A DNA stretch of 64,000 nt from Methylomicrobium lacus_A (GCF_041897535.1 NZ_CP169217.1:3038001-3102000); one strand, 5' to 3'. Numbered from the stretch's first letter, positions 8,786 to 22,200 are shown. Translations and numbers: made by a program. Notes: generated by a model not told the origin, from the sequence alone.

Positions 8786-9388
8786 ATGTCTAACGTATTT
8801 GAATTTGTTGCTCAGGCTCGTGGGCAGTCAGGAAAAAACGCAGCAAGAAATGTGCGCCGTCAGGGTGATGTGCCGGCGGTAATATACGGTGGTCATCAAG
8901 ATCCGCAAATGCTGGTTTTGAATCATAACGAAGTGATCAAGCATCTTGAGCATGAAGCGGTTTACTCTCATATTCTCGATGTGACGATCGACGGTAAGAC
9001 CGAAAAAGCGGTTTTGAAAGGCGTTCAGCGCAATCCTGCAAAGTTTCAGGTCATGCATCTCGATTTCATGAGAGTCAGCATGTCCGAGGCGATCAAGGTG
9101 CATGTGCCTTTGCATTTCATCAATGAAAGCACTTCGGTCGGCGGCAAAAAAGGCGGCGTTGCCGCGCACTCTTTGGTTGATCTCGAAGTCGCGTGCTTGC
9201 CGGGTGCTTTGCCTGAGTTCATTGCGGTGGATTTGGCAAAGCTGGATATCGGCGAGTCGATCCATCTTTCGGATCTGGTATTGCCTGCGGGTGTCGAAGT
9301 CGTTGCATTGTCGCACGGTCCAGAACACGACTTGCCAGTGGTGTCGATGATGCCGGGCAAGGCGGGTCAAGAAGAGTCGGCTTCTTAA
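8786..9388 (+). CDS. rplY: 50S ribosomal protein L25, long general-stress (Ctc) form
   Basis: L25 binds 5S rRNA in the large subunit. At 200 residues this is the long Ctc-type form: an N-terminal 5S-binding domain (about 1-92, with VIYGG and the FQVMHLDFMRV block) and a C-terminal beta domain (about 95-190), against only about 94 residues in E. coli. A ribosome binding site AAGAGA precedes the ATG. The prs-rplY-pth order is common in proteobacteria and suggests one transcript. Confidence 0.95.
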   Translation: MSNVFEFVAQARGQSGKNAARNVRRQGDVPAVIYGGHQDPQMLVLNHNEVIKHLEHEAVYSHILDVTIDGKTEKAVLKGVQRNPAKFQVMHLDFMRVSMSEAIKVHVPLHFINESTSVGGKKGGVAAHSLVDLEVACLPGALPEFIAVDLAKLDIGESIHLSDLVLPAGVEVVALSHGPEHDLPVVSMMPGKAGQEESAS

Positions 9389-9394
9389 GAGAAA

Positions 9395-9961
9395 GTGATA
9401 AAGCTTATTGTTGGTTTGGGGAATCCAGGGCGACAATACGAAAAGACCCGGCACAACGCCGGGTTTTTGTTTGTGGATGCGCTCGCGCAAGATTGCGGTT
9501 CGTCGTTTGCACAGGCGTCCCGGTTTTTCGGTGAGGTTGCGGAGTGCAAGGTTGGAACCGAAAAGTTGTTGCTGCTGAAACCTGCGACCTTTATGAATCG
9601 CAGCGGTCAGGCGGTGAGTGCGCTGCTGAAGTATTATAAATTGCAACCGGAGCATTTGCTGGTTGTGCATGATGAGCTCGACTTCAATCCGGGTATCGTC
9701 AAGCTGAAGAAAGATGGTGGGCATGCCGGACATAATGGCTTGCGTGACATTATCGCCCATTTGGGAACGAAAGATTTTTATCGTTTAAGATTGGGGATAG
9801 GTCGGCCTCCGGCGGGAAGGGCGGTTGCCGATTTTGTATTGTCTTCGCCGTCCAGGCAGGAAGCGGATTCACTGGATGTTGCGATCAAAGCCGGCTTGGC
9901 TTTTGTGCCGCAGATGGTTGCGGGCGAGCTCGATGCGGCAATGAACAAGATTAATGCATAA
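9395..9961 (+). CDS. pth: Peptidyl-tRNA hydrolase
   Basis: Pth cleaves peptidyl-tRNA released by stalled ribosomes and recycles tRNA. The 188-residue protein has Asn10 in GLGNPG, the catalytic His20 (KTRHNAGF), the VHDELDF block with the catalytic-site Asp, and GGHAGHNGLRDI, all family signatures. The start is GTG, 6 nt after the rplY stop, with only a weak GAGAAA signal, so coupling to rplY is likely. ychF, the frequent downstream neighbour, is not here. A strong promoter for the tRNA-tuf block follows. Confidence 0.95.
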   Translation: MIKLIVGLGNPGRQYEKTRHNAGFLFVDALAQDCGSSFAQASRFFGEVAECKVGTEKLLLLKPATFMNRSGQAVSALLKYYKLQPEHLLVVHDELDFNPGIVKLKKDGGHAGHNGLRDIIAHLGTKDFYRLRLGIGRPPAGRAVADFVLSSPSRQEADSLDVAIKAGLAFVPQMVAGELDAAMNKINA

Positions 9962-9996
9962 ACTGGAATTTTTAGATCATTTGCTTAAATCTTTTG

Positions 9997-10025
9997 TTGA
10001 CAGAGAGATATAAATAAAAGATAAT
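9997..10025 (+). promoter_or_regulatory. Strong sigma70-type promoter of the tRNA-Tyr/tuf transcription unit
   Basis: A perfect -35 TTGACA (9997-10002) and a -10 GATAAT (10020-10025) are separated by exactly 17 bp. The -10 ends 19 bp before the tRNA-Tyr gene. Strong hexamers with an AT-rich spacer fit a stable-RNA promoter. It probably drives three tRNAs, tuf, tRNA-Trp, secE and nusG. Confidence 0.75.
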
Positions 10026-10044
10026 AAGCGACTAACTCGTTATC

Positions 10045-10129
10045 GGAGAGGTTCCCGAGCGGCCAAAGGGATCAGACTGTAAATCTGCCGGCTCTGCCTT
10101 CGGAGGTTCGAATCCTCCCCTCTCCACCA
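10045..10129 (+). tRNA. tRNA-Tyr (anticodon GUA)
   Basis: Acceptor stem GGAGAGG with CCTCTCC, anticodon loop CTGTAAA (GTA), a long class II variable arm, GGTTCGAATCC T arm and encoded ACCA end. First tRNA of the Tyr-Gly-Thr cluster that precedes tuf. Confidence 0.97.
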
Positions 10130-10144
10130 ATTTTTTTGAGATCT

Positions 10145-10218
10145 GCGGGTGTAGTTCAATGGTAGAACTCCAGCCTTCCAAGCTGATCACGTGGGTTCGA
10201 TTCCCATCACCCGCTCCA
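10145..10218 (+). tRNA. tRNA-Gly (anticodon UCC)
   Basis: Acceptor stem GCGGGTG with CACCCGC, anticodon loop CTTCCAA (TCC), T arm GGGTTCGATTCCC and encoded CCA. It lies 15 nt after tRNA-Tyr. Confidence 0.97.
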
Positions 10219-10237
10219 AAAAGAATTCTGTGATACC

Positions 10238-10313
<76 letters not shown>

Positions 10314-10344
10314 GAGATTTGTATGTTTTTAAAGGTTTATTCAG

Positions 10345-11535
10345 ATGGCCAAAGAGAAATTTTCCCGTAGCAAGCCACACGTTAACGTCGGCACCATCGG
10401 ACACGTTGACCACGGCAAGACCACATTGACCGCTGCCTTAACCAAGGTCATGGCGGAAATTCAAGGTGGTGAAGTCAAGGCGTTCGATCAGATTGACAAT
10501 GCGCCTGAAGAGCGTGCGCGTGGTATCACGATCGCGACTTCGCACGTGGAATATCAATCGGCGACCCGGCACTATGCGCACGTTGATTGCCCGGGCCATG
10601 CTGACTACGTTAAAAACATGATTACCGGTGCGGCGCAAATGGACGGCGCGATCCTGGTTTGCTCTGCGGCAGACGGCCCGATGCCGCAAACCCGCGAGCA
10701 CATCCTGCTGTCAAGACAGGTCGGTGTGCCTTACATCGTGGTATTCCTGAACAAGGCCGACATGGTTGACGACGCCGAGTTGATCGACCTGGTCGAGATG
10801 GAAATTCGCGAGCTGTTGGATCTGTACGAATTCCCGGGCGACGACACTCCGATCATCGTCGGTTCCGCGCTGAAAGCGCTGGAAGGTGATCAAAGCGAGC
10901 TGGGTGTTCCTTCGATCGTTAAGCTGGTCGAGGCGCTGGATTCATACATTCCGCTGCCGGAAAGAGCGGTCGATGGCGCTTTCTTGATGCCAATCGAAGA
11001 CGTGTTCTCGATTTCCGGTCGTGGTACGGTGGTAACCGGTCGTGTCGAGCGCGGTATCATCAAAGTCGGTCAAGAAGTCGAGATCGTCGGTATCCGGCCG
11101 ACCCTGACTACCACTTGCACCGGCGTCGAAATGTTCCGGAAGCTCTTGGATCAAGGCCAAGCCGGCGACAACGTCGGTATCCTGCTCCGCGGCACTAAGC
11201 GCGACGAAGTCGAGCGTGGCCAGGTTTTGGCGCAAAAAGGCACCATCAAGCCGCACAGCCACTTCAAGGCCGAAATTTACGTTTTGTCCAAGGAAGAAGG
11301 TGGCCGTCATACGCCATTCTTCAATGGCTACCGTCCTCAGTTCTATTTCAGAACGACCGACGTGACCGGTGCGGTGGATTTGCCGGAAGGCGTTGAAATG
11401 GTGATGCCGGGCGATAACATTGCGGTAGAAATCAAGCTGATTTCGCCGATCGCGATGGATGAAGGTTTGCGTTTTGCAATTCGCGAAGGCGGTCGCACGG
11501 TCGGTGCGGGTGTCGTGGCATCAATTATTGAATAA
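10345..11535 (+). CDS. tuf: Elongation factor Tu, copy 1
   Basis: EF-Tu carries aminoacyl-tRNA to the ribosome as a GTP complex. The 396-residue protein has the P-loop GHVDHGKTT (about 19-27), the G2 threonine in RGITI, DCPGHADYV (G3), NKADMVDD (G4) and domains II and III to full length. It is near-identical to the second copy at 26640-27830. I counted 11 substitutions, most near residues 38-45, 190-200 and 310-375. The gene sits between tRNA-Thr and tRNA-Trp. Confidence 0.98.
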   Translation: MAKEKFSRSKPHVNVGTIGHVDHGKTTLTAALTKVMAEIQGGEVKAFDQIDNAPEERARGITIATSHVEYQSATRHYAHVDCPGHADYVKNMITGAAQMDGAILVCSAADGPMPQTREHILLSRQVGVPYIVVFLNKADMVDDAELIDLVEMEIRELLDLYEFPGDDTPIIVGSALKALEGDQSELGVPSIVKLVEALDSYIPLPERAVDGAFLMPIEDVFSISGRGTVVTGRVERGIIKVGQEVEIVGIRPTLTTTCTGVEMFRKLLDQGQAGDNVGILLRGTKRDEVERGQVLAQKGTIKPHSHFKAEIYVLSKEEGGRHTPFFNGYRPQFYFRTTDVTGAVDLPEGVEMVMPGDNIAVEIKLISPIAMDEGLRFAIREGGRTVGAGVVASIIE

Positions 11536-11580
11536 TGATTGCAATTTAGTTACAATTAGCAGTTCTGTGGTTTTCGTAAC

Positions 11581-11656
11581 AGGTCAGTAGCTCAATTGGT
11601 AGAGCAGCGGTCTCCAAAACCGCAGGTTGGGGGTTCGAGACCCTCCTGGCCTGCCA
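11581..11656 (+). tRNA. tRNA-Trp (anticodon CCA)
   Basis: Acceptor stem AGGTCAG with CTGGCCT (one T-G pair), anticodon loop CTCCAAA (CCA), T arm GGGGTTCGAGACCC and encoded GCCA end. It lies between tuf and secE, an arrangement also known from pseudomonads. Confidence 0.97.
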
Positions 11657-11699
11657 TTTACGAATAACAACACAAGCATTTTTGCTGACTTTACAAGAT

Positions 11700-12080
11700 A
11701 TGAATACACAAGCTGAAGCGCAAACATCGATACTGGATATAGTCAAGCAAGTTTTTTCCGTGGTATTGGTGGTTGGCGGCATCGCTGCATTCTACTACTT
11801 TGCGGAACAGGTGCAGTTGATTTACCGAGTGCTCGGTTTGATCGTAATCGTGGCGGCGGTTCTGGGTATGATGGTAACGACCGATTTGGGTCGCTCCGTC
11901 TGGGCTTTCGTGCAAGAGTCGAAAGTCGAAGTCAGAAAAGTCGTCTGGCCAACGAAAGATGAGACCACGCGCACGACGATGCTGGTATTCGCGATGGTGA
12001 CCGTCGTTTCATTGATTCTTTGGTTGCTGGATATGTTTCTTTTTTGGGGTGTGCGCCTGTTAACGGGCCAAGGCGGGTAA
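11700..12080 (+). CDS. secE: Preprotein translocase subunit SecE
   Basis: SecE clamps and stabilises SecY in the inner-membrane protein-export channel. The 126-residue protein has three predicted membrane segments (about 14-34, 40-60 and 97-118), like the E. coli form. Before the third segment lies the conserved cytosolic amphipathic region ESKVEVRKVVWPTKDETT. An in-frame TTG at 11682 would add 6 residues. I prefer the ATG at 11700. It is followed by nusG after 4 nt. Confidence 0.95.
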   Translation: MNTQAEAQTSILDIVKQVFSVVLVVGGIAAFYYFAEQVQLIYRVLGLIVIVAAVLGMMVTTDLGRSVWAFVQESKVEVRKVVWPTKDETTRTTMLVFAMVTVVSLILWLLDMFLFWGVRLLTGQGG

Positions 12081-12084
12081 TCAA

Positions 12085-12618
12085 ATGGCATTGCGTTGGT
12101 ATGTGGTGCATGCTTACTCCAATTACGAGAGTAAGGTCAAGCAAGCGCTCGAAGAAAGAATTAAAAGAGAAGGTTTGGAACAATATTTCGGCAAGATTCT
12201 GGTTCCGACCGAAGAAATCGTCGAAATGCGTCTGGGTCAACAGCGGAAAAGCGAGAGAAAGTTTTTTCCGGGCTATGTGTTGGTGCAAATGGAATTGACC
12301 GATGAAACCTGGCATTTGGTGCGCGACGTACCGAGAGTCCTGGGCTTCATTGGCGGCACGTCGGATCGGCCGGCGCCGATTTCCGAGAAGGAAGCGATGG
12401 CCATCCTGAATCGGGTCGAGGAGGGCATCAACAAGCCAAGGCCTAAGATATTGTTCGAAGTCGGCGAAGTGATTCGCATCATCGATGGGCCGTTCAAGGA
12501 TTTCAACGGTGTGGTCGAAGAAGTCAATTATGAAAAAAGTAAATTGAAATTGTCGGTTTTGATTTTTGGACGGTCGACCTCGGTAGAGCTGAGCTTCAAT
12601 CAAGTCGAAAAAAGCTGA
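12085..12618 (+). CDS. nusG: Transcription antitermination factor NusG
   Basis: NusG binds the RNA polymerase clamp, suppresses pausing and links polymerase to Rho or to ribosomal protein S10. The 177-residue protein has the N-terminal NGN domain (WYVVHAYSNYE and FFPGYVLVQM) and the C-terminal KOW domain (VGEVIRIIDGPFKDFNG). Neighbours secE upstream and rplK downstream are the standard order. A terminator-like hairpin lies between nusG and rplK. Confidence 0.97.
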   Translation: MALRWYVVHAYSNYESKVKQALEERIKREGLEQYFGKILVPTEEIVEMRLGQQRKSERKFFPGYVLVQMELTDETWHLVRDVPRVLGFIGGTSDRPAPISEKEAMAILNRVEEGINKPRPKILFEVGEVIRIIDGPFKDFNGVVEEVNYEKSKLKLSVLIFGRSTSVELSFNQVEKS

Positions 12619-12644
12619 ACGATTACAATTTATCCTAATCTGAG

Positions 12645-12672
12645 TCCCTGTCTGCATAAGACGGGGATTTTT
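12645..12672 (+). terminator. Intrinsic terminator or attenuator between nusG and rplK
   Basis: TCCCTGTCT and AGACGGGGA pair (one T-G pair) around a 5-nt loop and run straight into TTTTT. The hairpin would end secE-nusG transcripts or attenuate read-through into rplK. Downstream, TGGG (12678-12681) can pair with CCCA (12702-12705) around GGAGCAGAAATGCG. That could be an L1-binding leader structure, which is only a suggestion. Confidence 0.7.
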
Positions 12673-12718
12673 ATGTCTGGGGGAGCAGAAATGCGTTTGC
12701 ACCCAATTTGGAGTAACA

Positions 12719-13150
12719 ATGGCTAAAAAAATTACAGCATACATCAAACTGCAAGTCAAAGCAGGTGAAGCGAACCCAAGCCCGCCGGTCGGTCCGGCTC
12801 TGGGTCAGCGCGGCGTCAACATCATGGAGTTTTGTAAAGCATTCAATGCCAAGACCCAGGATGTCGAAAAAGGCCTGCCTTTGCCTGTCGTGATCACTGT
12901 CTACAGTGACCGCAGTTTCACCTTCATCACCAAGACCCCGCCGGCGACGATCCTGCTGAAGAAAGCCAGCGGCATCAAGAGCGGTAGCAGCAATCCGAAC
13001 ACCAAGAAGGTCGGCACCGTCACGCGTGCGCAATTGGAAGAAATTGCGAAGACCAAGATGGAAGATTTGAATGCGGCGGATCTGGAAGCCGCTGTCAAAA
13101 CGATTGCCGGCAGCGCGCGCAGCATGGGCTTGAACGTGGAGGGCTTATAA
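12719..13150 (+). CDS. rplK: 50S ribosomal protein L11
   Basis: L11 binds the GTPase-associated region of 23S rRNA with the L10-L12 stalk and is needed for RelA activation. The 143-residue protein has the N-terminal block with PSPPVGPALGQRGVNIMEFC and the C-terminal rRNA-binding domain ending ARSMGLNVEG. Lysines near the N-terminus (MAKKITAYIKLQ) are the usual PrmA methylation region. TTGGAGT provides the ribosome binding site. The stop overlaps the rplA start by one base. Confidence 0.98.
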   Translation: MAKKITAYIKLQVKAGEANPSPPVGPALGQRGVNIMEFCKAFNAKTQDVEKGLPLPVVITVYSDRSFTFITKTPPATILLKKASGIKSGSSNPNTKKVGTVTRAQLEEIAKTKMEDLNAADLEAAVKTIAGSARSMGLNVEGL

Positions 13151-13845
13151 TGGCCAAATTATCTAAAAAAGCAAAACTGATTAAAAGCAAGGTCGAAAGA
13201 ACCAAGCAATATTCGATCACGGAAGCCGTTGCCTTGCTGAAGGAACTGGGTACCGCGAAATTCAGCGAATCGATCGATGTCAGCGTGAATCTGGGGGTCG
13301 ATCCGCGTAAATCCGATCAAAACGTCAGAGGCGCGACCGTGTTGCCGAACGGCACCGGTAAGAGTGTGCGCGTTGCCGTATTTGCACAAGGCCCGAATGC
13401 GGATGCGGCCAGAGCGGCCGGCGCCGATATCGTCGGTATGGATGACCTCGGCGATCAAGTCAAAAAAGGCGAATTGAATTTCGACGTGGTGATCGCGTCT
13501 CCCGATGCGATGCGTGTCGTCGGTCAGTTGGGCCAGATCCTGGGTCCGCGCGGTCTGATGCCGAACCCGAAAGTCGGCACCGTGACGCCCGATGTTGCGA
13601 CCGCGGTCAAGAATGCGAAATCCGGTCAGGTGCGTTACCGTACCGACAAAGCCGGCATCATCCATTGCACGCTCGGCAAGATCAGCTTCGATGCGGCCGC
13701 GATTCAGGGCAACCTGGAAGCGTTGCTGGCGGATCTGAGAAAAGCCAAACCCGCCACTTCAAAAGGTATTTACATCAAGAAGATTACCTTGTCGTCAACG
13801 ATGGGTCCTGGCCTGTGGCTGGACCAGAACAGTCTTTCAAGCTAA
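13150..13845 (+). CDS. rplA: 50S ribosomal protein L1
   Basis: L1 forms the mobile stalk at the ribosomal E site and in related bacteria represses its own operon by binding the rplK leader. The 231-residue product has the typical motifs VNLGVDPRKSDQNVRG, LGPRGLMPNPKVGTV and the C-terminal STMGPG. It starts with TAATG overlap on rplK, so the two proteins are made in equal amounts. A 188-nt leader follows before rplJ. Confidence 0.98.
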   Translation: MAKLSKKAKLIKSKVERTKQYSITEAVALLKELGTAKFSESIDVSVNLGVDPRKSDQNVRGATVLPNGTGKSVRVAVFAQGPNADAARAAGADIVGMDDLGDQVKKGELNFDVVIASPDAMRVVGQLGQILGPRGLMPNPKVGTVTPDVATAVKNAKSGQVRYRTDKAGIIHCTLGKISFDAAAIQGNLEALLADLRKAKPATSKGIYIKKITLSSTMGPGLWLDQNSLSS

Positions 13846-13847
13846 GA

Positions 13848-14020
13848 CTGGCAAGACTTTGGGTTGCCGGTAACGACGGCAACCGTCAAAGACCGCAGGT
13901 GTTGCAATAACTTAATTTCCTGCGCAGACGGAAGCTGGAACCTAACAAACTGGGGAAAGGGACCGTAAGGTGCATCCTGAAGGATGCGTTTCATCATGCT
14001 GGAATATATCCAGCAACTTA
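13848..14020 (+). ncRNA. L10 (rplJ) mRNA leader, autoregulatory structure
   Basis: The 188-nt gap between rplA and rplJ is structured and carries segments resembling the known L10 leader of proteobacteria: CAAAGACCGCAGGTG at about 13886-13900 and CCTGCGCAGACGG near 13920-13932. Other parts form hairpins, such as GGTTGCCG/CGGCAACC at 13861-13882 and GCATCCTGAAGGATGC near 13973-13987. In related bacteria the L10-L12 complex binds this leader and represses rplJL. The exact boundaries are estimates, and an Rfam covariance search would settle them. Confidence 0.7.
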
Positions 14021-14033
14021 CCGGAGGTAGGCT

Positions 14034-14528
14034 GTGGCACTAAATTTAGACGGCAAAAAAGCTGTTGTCGAAGAAGTCGCTGTATATGCCGCTAAAGCGT
14101 TTTCTGCCGTCGCTGCAGAATATCGTGGTTTGAGCGTAACGGAACTGACCGAATTACGTAAAACCGCGAGAGAGACGGGCGTATATCTGCGAGTGGTCAA
14201 AAACACCCTGGCAAGACGCGCTGTTGCCGGAACCGAATTCGAATGCATGCAATCAGGACTGGTCGGTCCGTTGCTGTTGGCATTCTCGATGGAAGATCCA
14301 GGTTCGGCAGGGCGATTGATTCATGATTTTGCCAAAACGCATGACAAGTTGGTAACTAAAGTCGTGGCAATCGGCGGTCAGGCTTATGGCCCGGCCGAAT
14401 TGGCGCGCCTGGCGAGCTTGCCGACACGCGATCAAGGTATCGCCATGCTGATGTCTGTGATGAAGGCGCCGGTGGGCAAATTGGCCCGCACTTTGGCAGC
14501 CGTCAGAGACCAGAAAGAAGCGGCATAA
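14034..14528 (+). CDS. rplJ: 50S ribosomal protein L10
   Basis: L10 anchors the L7/L12 dimers to the ribosome stalk base. The 164-residue protein has the family start MALNLDGKKAVVEEV and an N-terminal rRNA-binding domain (RVVKNTLARRA). A C-terminal helix carries the L12 dimers. The start is GTG, chosen because a strong GGAGGT lies 6 nt upstream and the protein then matches L10 exactly. It is the first gene of rplJ-rplL-rpoB-rpoC behind the L10 leader. Confidence 0.97.
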   Translation: MALNLDGKKAVVEEVAVYAAKAFSAVAAEYRGLSVTELTELRKTARETGVYLRVVKNTLARRAVAGTEFECMQSGLVGPLLLAFSMEDPGSAGRLIHDFAKTHDKLVTKVVAIGGQAYGPAELARLASLPTRDQGIAMLMSVMKAPVGKLARTLAAVRDQKEAA

Positions 14529-14573
14529 GCTTGAGTCAACCAGTTTAAAACATATTTTTAGAGGTATATTAAG

Positions 14574-14945
14574 ATGGCAGTATCAAAAGAAGACATCCTG
14601 GAAGCGGTTGCGAACATGACCGTGATGGAAATCGTTGATTTGATTTCAGCGATGGAAGAAAAATTCGGCGTTACCGCAGCGGTTGCAGTAGCGGCACCAG
14701 CGGCAGGTGCTGCGGTAGCAGCAGTTGAAGAACAAACCGAATTCGATGTCATCTTGACCGGCTTCGGCGAAAACAAAGTCGGCGTCATTAAAGCGGTTCG
14801 CGGCATCACCGGTCTGGGCTTGAAAGAAGCGAAAGACGCGGTAGAAGGCGTACCGACTACTTTGAAAGAAGGCGTATCGAAAGCCGAAGCGGAAGAGTTC
14901 AAAAAGCAATTGCTGGAAGCTGGCGCAACCGTCGATATCAAATAA
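14574..14945 (+). CDS. rplL: 50S ribosomal protein L7/L12
   Basis: L7/L12 is the multicopy stalk protein that recruits translational GTPases. The 123-residue product has the N-terminal dimerisation domain (1-33), an Ala/Val-rich hinge (about 36-52) and the C-terminal factor-binding domain with GLGLKEAKDAVEGVP. It follows rplJ after 45 nt. A hairpin in the following spacer may control its high expression relative to rpoB. Confidence 0.98.
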   Translation: MAVSKEDILEAVANMTVMEIVDLISAMEEKFGVTAAVAVAAPAAGAAVAAVEEQTEFDVILTGFGENKVGVIKAVRGITGLGLKEAKDAVEGVPTTLKEGVSKAEAEEFKKQLLEAGATVDIK

Positions 14946-15009
14946 TTGCATTTGATCAAATCCGGCGCAAGCCAAATGAGTACGGCTGGTGGTAGAATTA
15001 TCACCGGCC

Positions 15010-15040
15010 TTTTACTGTTTCCAGTCGAAAAACAGTAAAA
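15010..15040 (+). promoter_or_regulatory. Hairpin in the rplL-rpoB spacer
   Basis: TTTTACTGTTT (15010-15020) and AAACAGTAAAA (15030-15040) are perfect complements around a 9-nt loop, 32 bp before rpoB. In E. coli the same spacer carries an attenuator and an RNase III processing site that lower rpoBC expression relative to L7/L12. This AT-rich hairpin without a T-tract is more like a processing site than an intrinsic terminator. Confidence 0.6.
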
Positions 15041-15071
15041 ACAGTCCATGACGAAAAGGTTTGGAATCGAT

Positions 15072-19148
<4,077 letters not shown>

Positions 19149-19223
19149 CAGCCAGCCTGCAAGTAAACGCTAGCCTGTCCTGGTGCAAGCCGGGACCTAT
19201 TTAAATTTAAAGAGGATAAACTC

Positions 19224-22200
19224 TTGAAAGATTTAATGAATTTTTTGAAGCGCCAAGGCCGTGCCGAAGATTTCGACGGCATCCGCATTGGCTTGGCATC
19301 GCCCGACATGATCCGTGCCTGGTCGTATGGAGAAGTCAAAAAACCTGAAACGATCAATTACCGCACGTTCAAGCCGGAGCGTGACGGTCTGTTCTGCGCG
19401 AAGATTTTCGGGCCGGTCAGCGACTATGAATGCTTGTGCGGCAAATATAAAAGACTCAAACACCGCGGCGTGATCTGCGAAAAGTGCGGTGTCGAGGTGA
19501 CCTTGTCGAAAGTGCGCCGCGAACGGATGGGCCACATCGAACTGGCCAGCCCGGTCGCACACATCTGGTTCTTGAAGTCGCTGCCGTCACGGATCGCCTT
19601 GCTGCTCGACATGACATTGCGCGAGATCGAGCGCGTGCTGTATTTCGAATCGTTCGTGGTGCTCGACCCCGGCTTGACGCCGTTGAACAAGGGGCAATTG
19701 CTGACCGACGACGAGTATCTCGATGCGGTCGAGATGCACGGCGATGATTTCGTCGCGAAAATGGGCGCCGAAGCGATCTACGACCTGTTGAAGGCGATCG
19801 ACCTGAAAGAAGAGGTCAATCTGCTGCGCGAAGAAATCAACTCGACCAATTCCGAAACCAAGATCAAAAAATATTCGAAACGCCTGAAGGTGATCGATTC
19901 CTTGCTGAGCTCCAGAAACCGGCCGGAATGGATGATCCTCAAGGTATTGCCGGTGCTGCCGCCGGAGCTTCGTCCTCTGGTGCCGCTGGACGGCGGCCGC
20001 TTCGCGACCTCCGATTTGAACGATCTGTACCGCCGCGTGATCAACCGGAACAACCGGTTGAACCGCCTCCTGGATCTGAATGCGCCGGACATCATCGTGC
20101 GCAACGAAAAGCGCATGCTGCAGGAATCGGTCGATGCGCTGCTCGACAACGGCCGCCGCGGCCGCGCGATCACCGGCACCAACCGGCGTCCATTGAAATC
20201 GCTGGCCGACATGATCAAGGGCAAGCAGGGCCGTTTCCGGCAAAACCTGCTCGGCAAGCGCGTCGACTATTCCGGCCGTTCTGTCATCGTGGTCGGCCCC
20301 ACCCTGCGCCTGCATCAGTGCGGCCTGCCGAAGAAGATGGCGCTGGAATTGTTCAAGCCGTTCATCTTCAGCAAGTTGCAGTTCCGCGGTCATGCGACCA
20401 CGATCAAGGCAGCCAAGAAGATGGTCGAGCGCGAAGGCGCAGAGGTTTGGGATATTCTTGAGGAAGTGATCCGCGAGCATCCGATTCTGTTGAACCGGGC
20501 GCCGACTTTGCACCGACTGGGCATTCAGGCGTTCGAGCCGATTCTGATCGAAGGCAAGGCGATTCAATTGCATCCTCTGGTCTGTAGCGCGTTCAACGCG
20601 GACTTCGACGGCGACCAGATGGCGGTGCATATTCCGCTGTCGCTCGAAGCGCAGCTCGAAGCCAGAACGCTGATGATGGCGACCAACAACATCCTGTCGC
20701 CCGCTAACGGCGAGCCGGTGATCAACCCGTCGCAGGACGTGGTTTTGGGCTTGTATTATATCAGCCGGCAAAAGGTTAACGCGAAAGGCGAGGGCGGCAT
20801 CTTCGTCAGCGTCGGTGAAGTTCAAAAGGCCTTGATGGAAAAAACGGTCGAATTGCAATCGAAGATTCAATTGCGTATCACCGAAAGAACCAAGGCGGAA
20901 AACGGCGACATCATCGAAAACACGCACCGTGTCGAAACGACGGTCGGCCGCGCGCTGATCTGGGACATCGTGCCTCAATTGATGCCGTTCGAATTGGTCA
21001 ACTGCGATATGACCAAGAAGAATATCTCGCGCCTGATCAACTACTGCTACCGTTACTTGGGTAACAAGGATACGGTGGTTTTGGCTGACCAGTTGATGTA
21101 TCTCGGTTTCCGTTATGCAACGATTTCCGGCGTGTCGTTCGGCGTCGAGGACATGGCGATTCCGGCGAAAAAAGTCGACATCATCAAGTCTGCGGAAGCC
21201 GAAGTCAGCGAGATCCAAAGCCAGTATTCCTCCGGTTTGGTTACCGACGGCGAACGTTATAACAAGGTCGTCGATATCTGGTCGCATGCGAACGATCAGG
21301 TCGCGAAGGTGATGATGGACGGTCTTGGGGAAGAAGCGGTCGAGAATGCCGAAGGTAAGCTGGTCAAGCAAAAATCGTTCAACTCGATCTTCATGATGGC
21401 CGAATCCGGCGCGCGGGGTTCCGCGGCGCAGATTCGTCAGTTGGCCGGGATGCGGGGCTTGATGGCGAAGCCGGACGGCTCGATCATCGAGACGCCGATC
21501 ACCGCAAACTTCCGTGAAGGTCTGGACGTATTGCAATACTTCATCTCGACCCACGGCGCACGTAAAGGTTTGGCCGACACCGCGTTGAAGACCGCAAACT
21601 CCGGATATTTGACTCGCCGACTGGTCGATGTCGCACAGGATCTGGTGATTACCAGTGAAGACTGCGGTACCGAAAACGGCCTGATCATGACGCCGATCAT
21701 CGAAGGCGGTGACGTCGTAGAACCGTTGTCCGAGCGCGTGCTCGGCCGAGTCGCGGCGAAAGATGTGCTGGATGCGGCCGGCGAAAACGTGGTCGTACCG
21801 GCTGGCACTTTATTGAACGAACACTGGGTCGGCGTGCTCGAAGAGCAAAGTATCGACCAGGTGTTGGTGCGTTCGATCATTACCTGCGAAAGCCGTTTCG
21901 GCGTCTGCGCGTCCTGTTATGGTCGCGACCTGGGCCGCGGCCATCGGGTCAATATCGGTGAGGCGGTCGGTGTGATCGCGGCGCAATCGATCGGCGAGCC
22001 GGGTACCCAGTTGACGATGCGGACCTTCCACATCGGCGGCGCGGCATCACGGTCGGCGGCGATCAGCAACGTACAGGTCAAATCGTCCGGTACGGTGCGG
22101 CTCAGCAACCTGAAATCGGTGAAGAACCGCGAGGGCAATCTGGTCGCGGTCTCGCGTTCCGGTGAAGTCGGTGTGGTCGATGATTACGGTCGTGAAAGAG

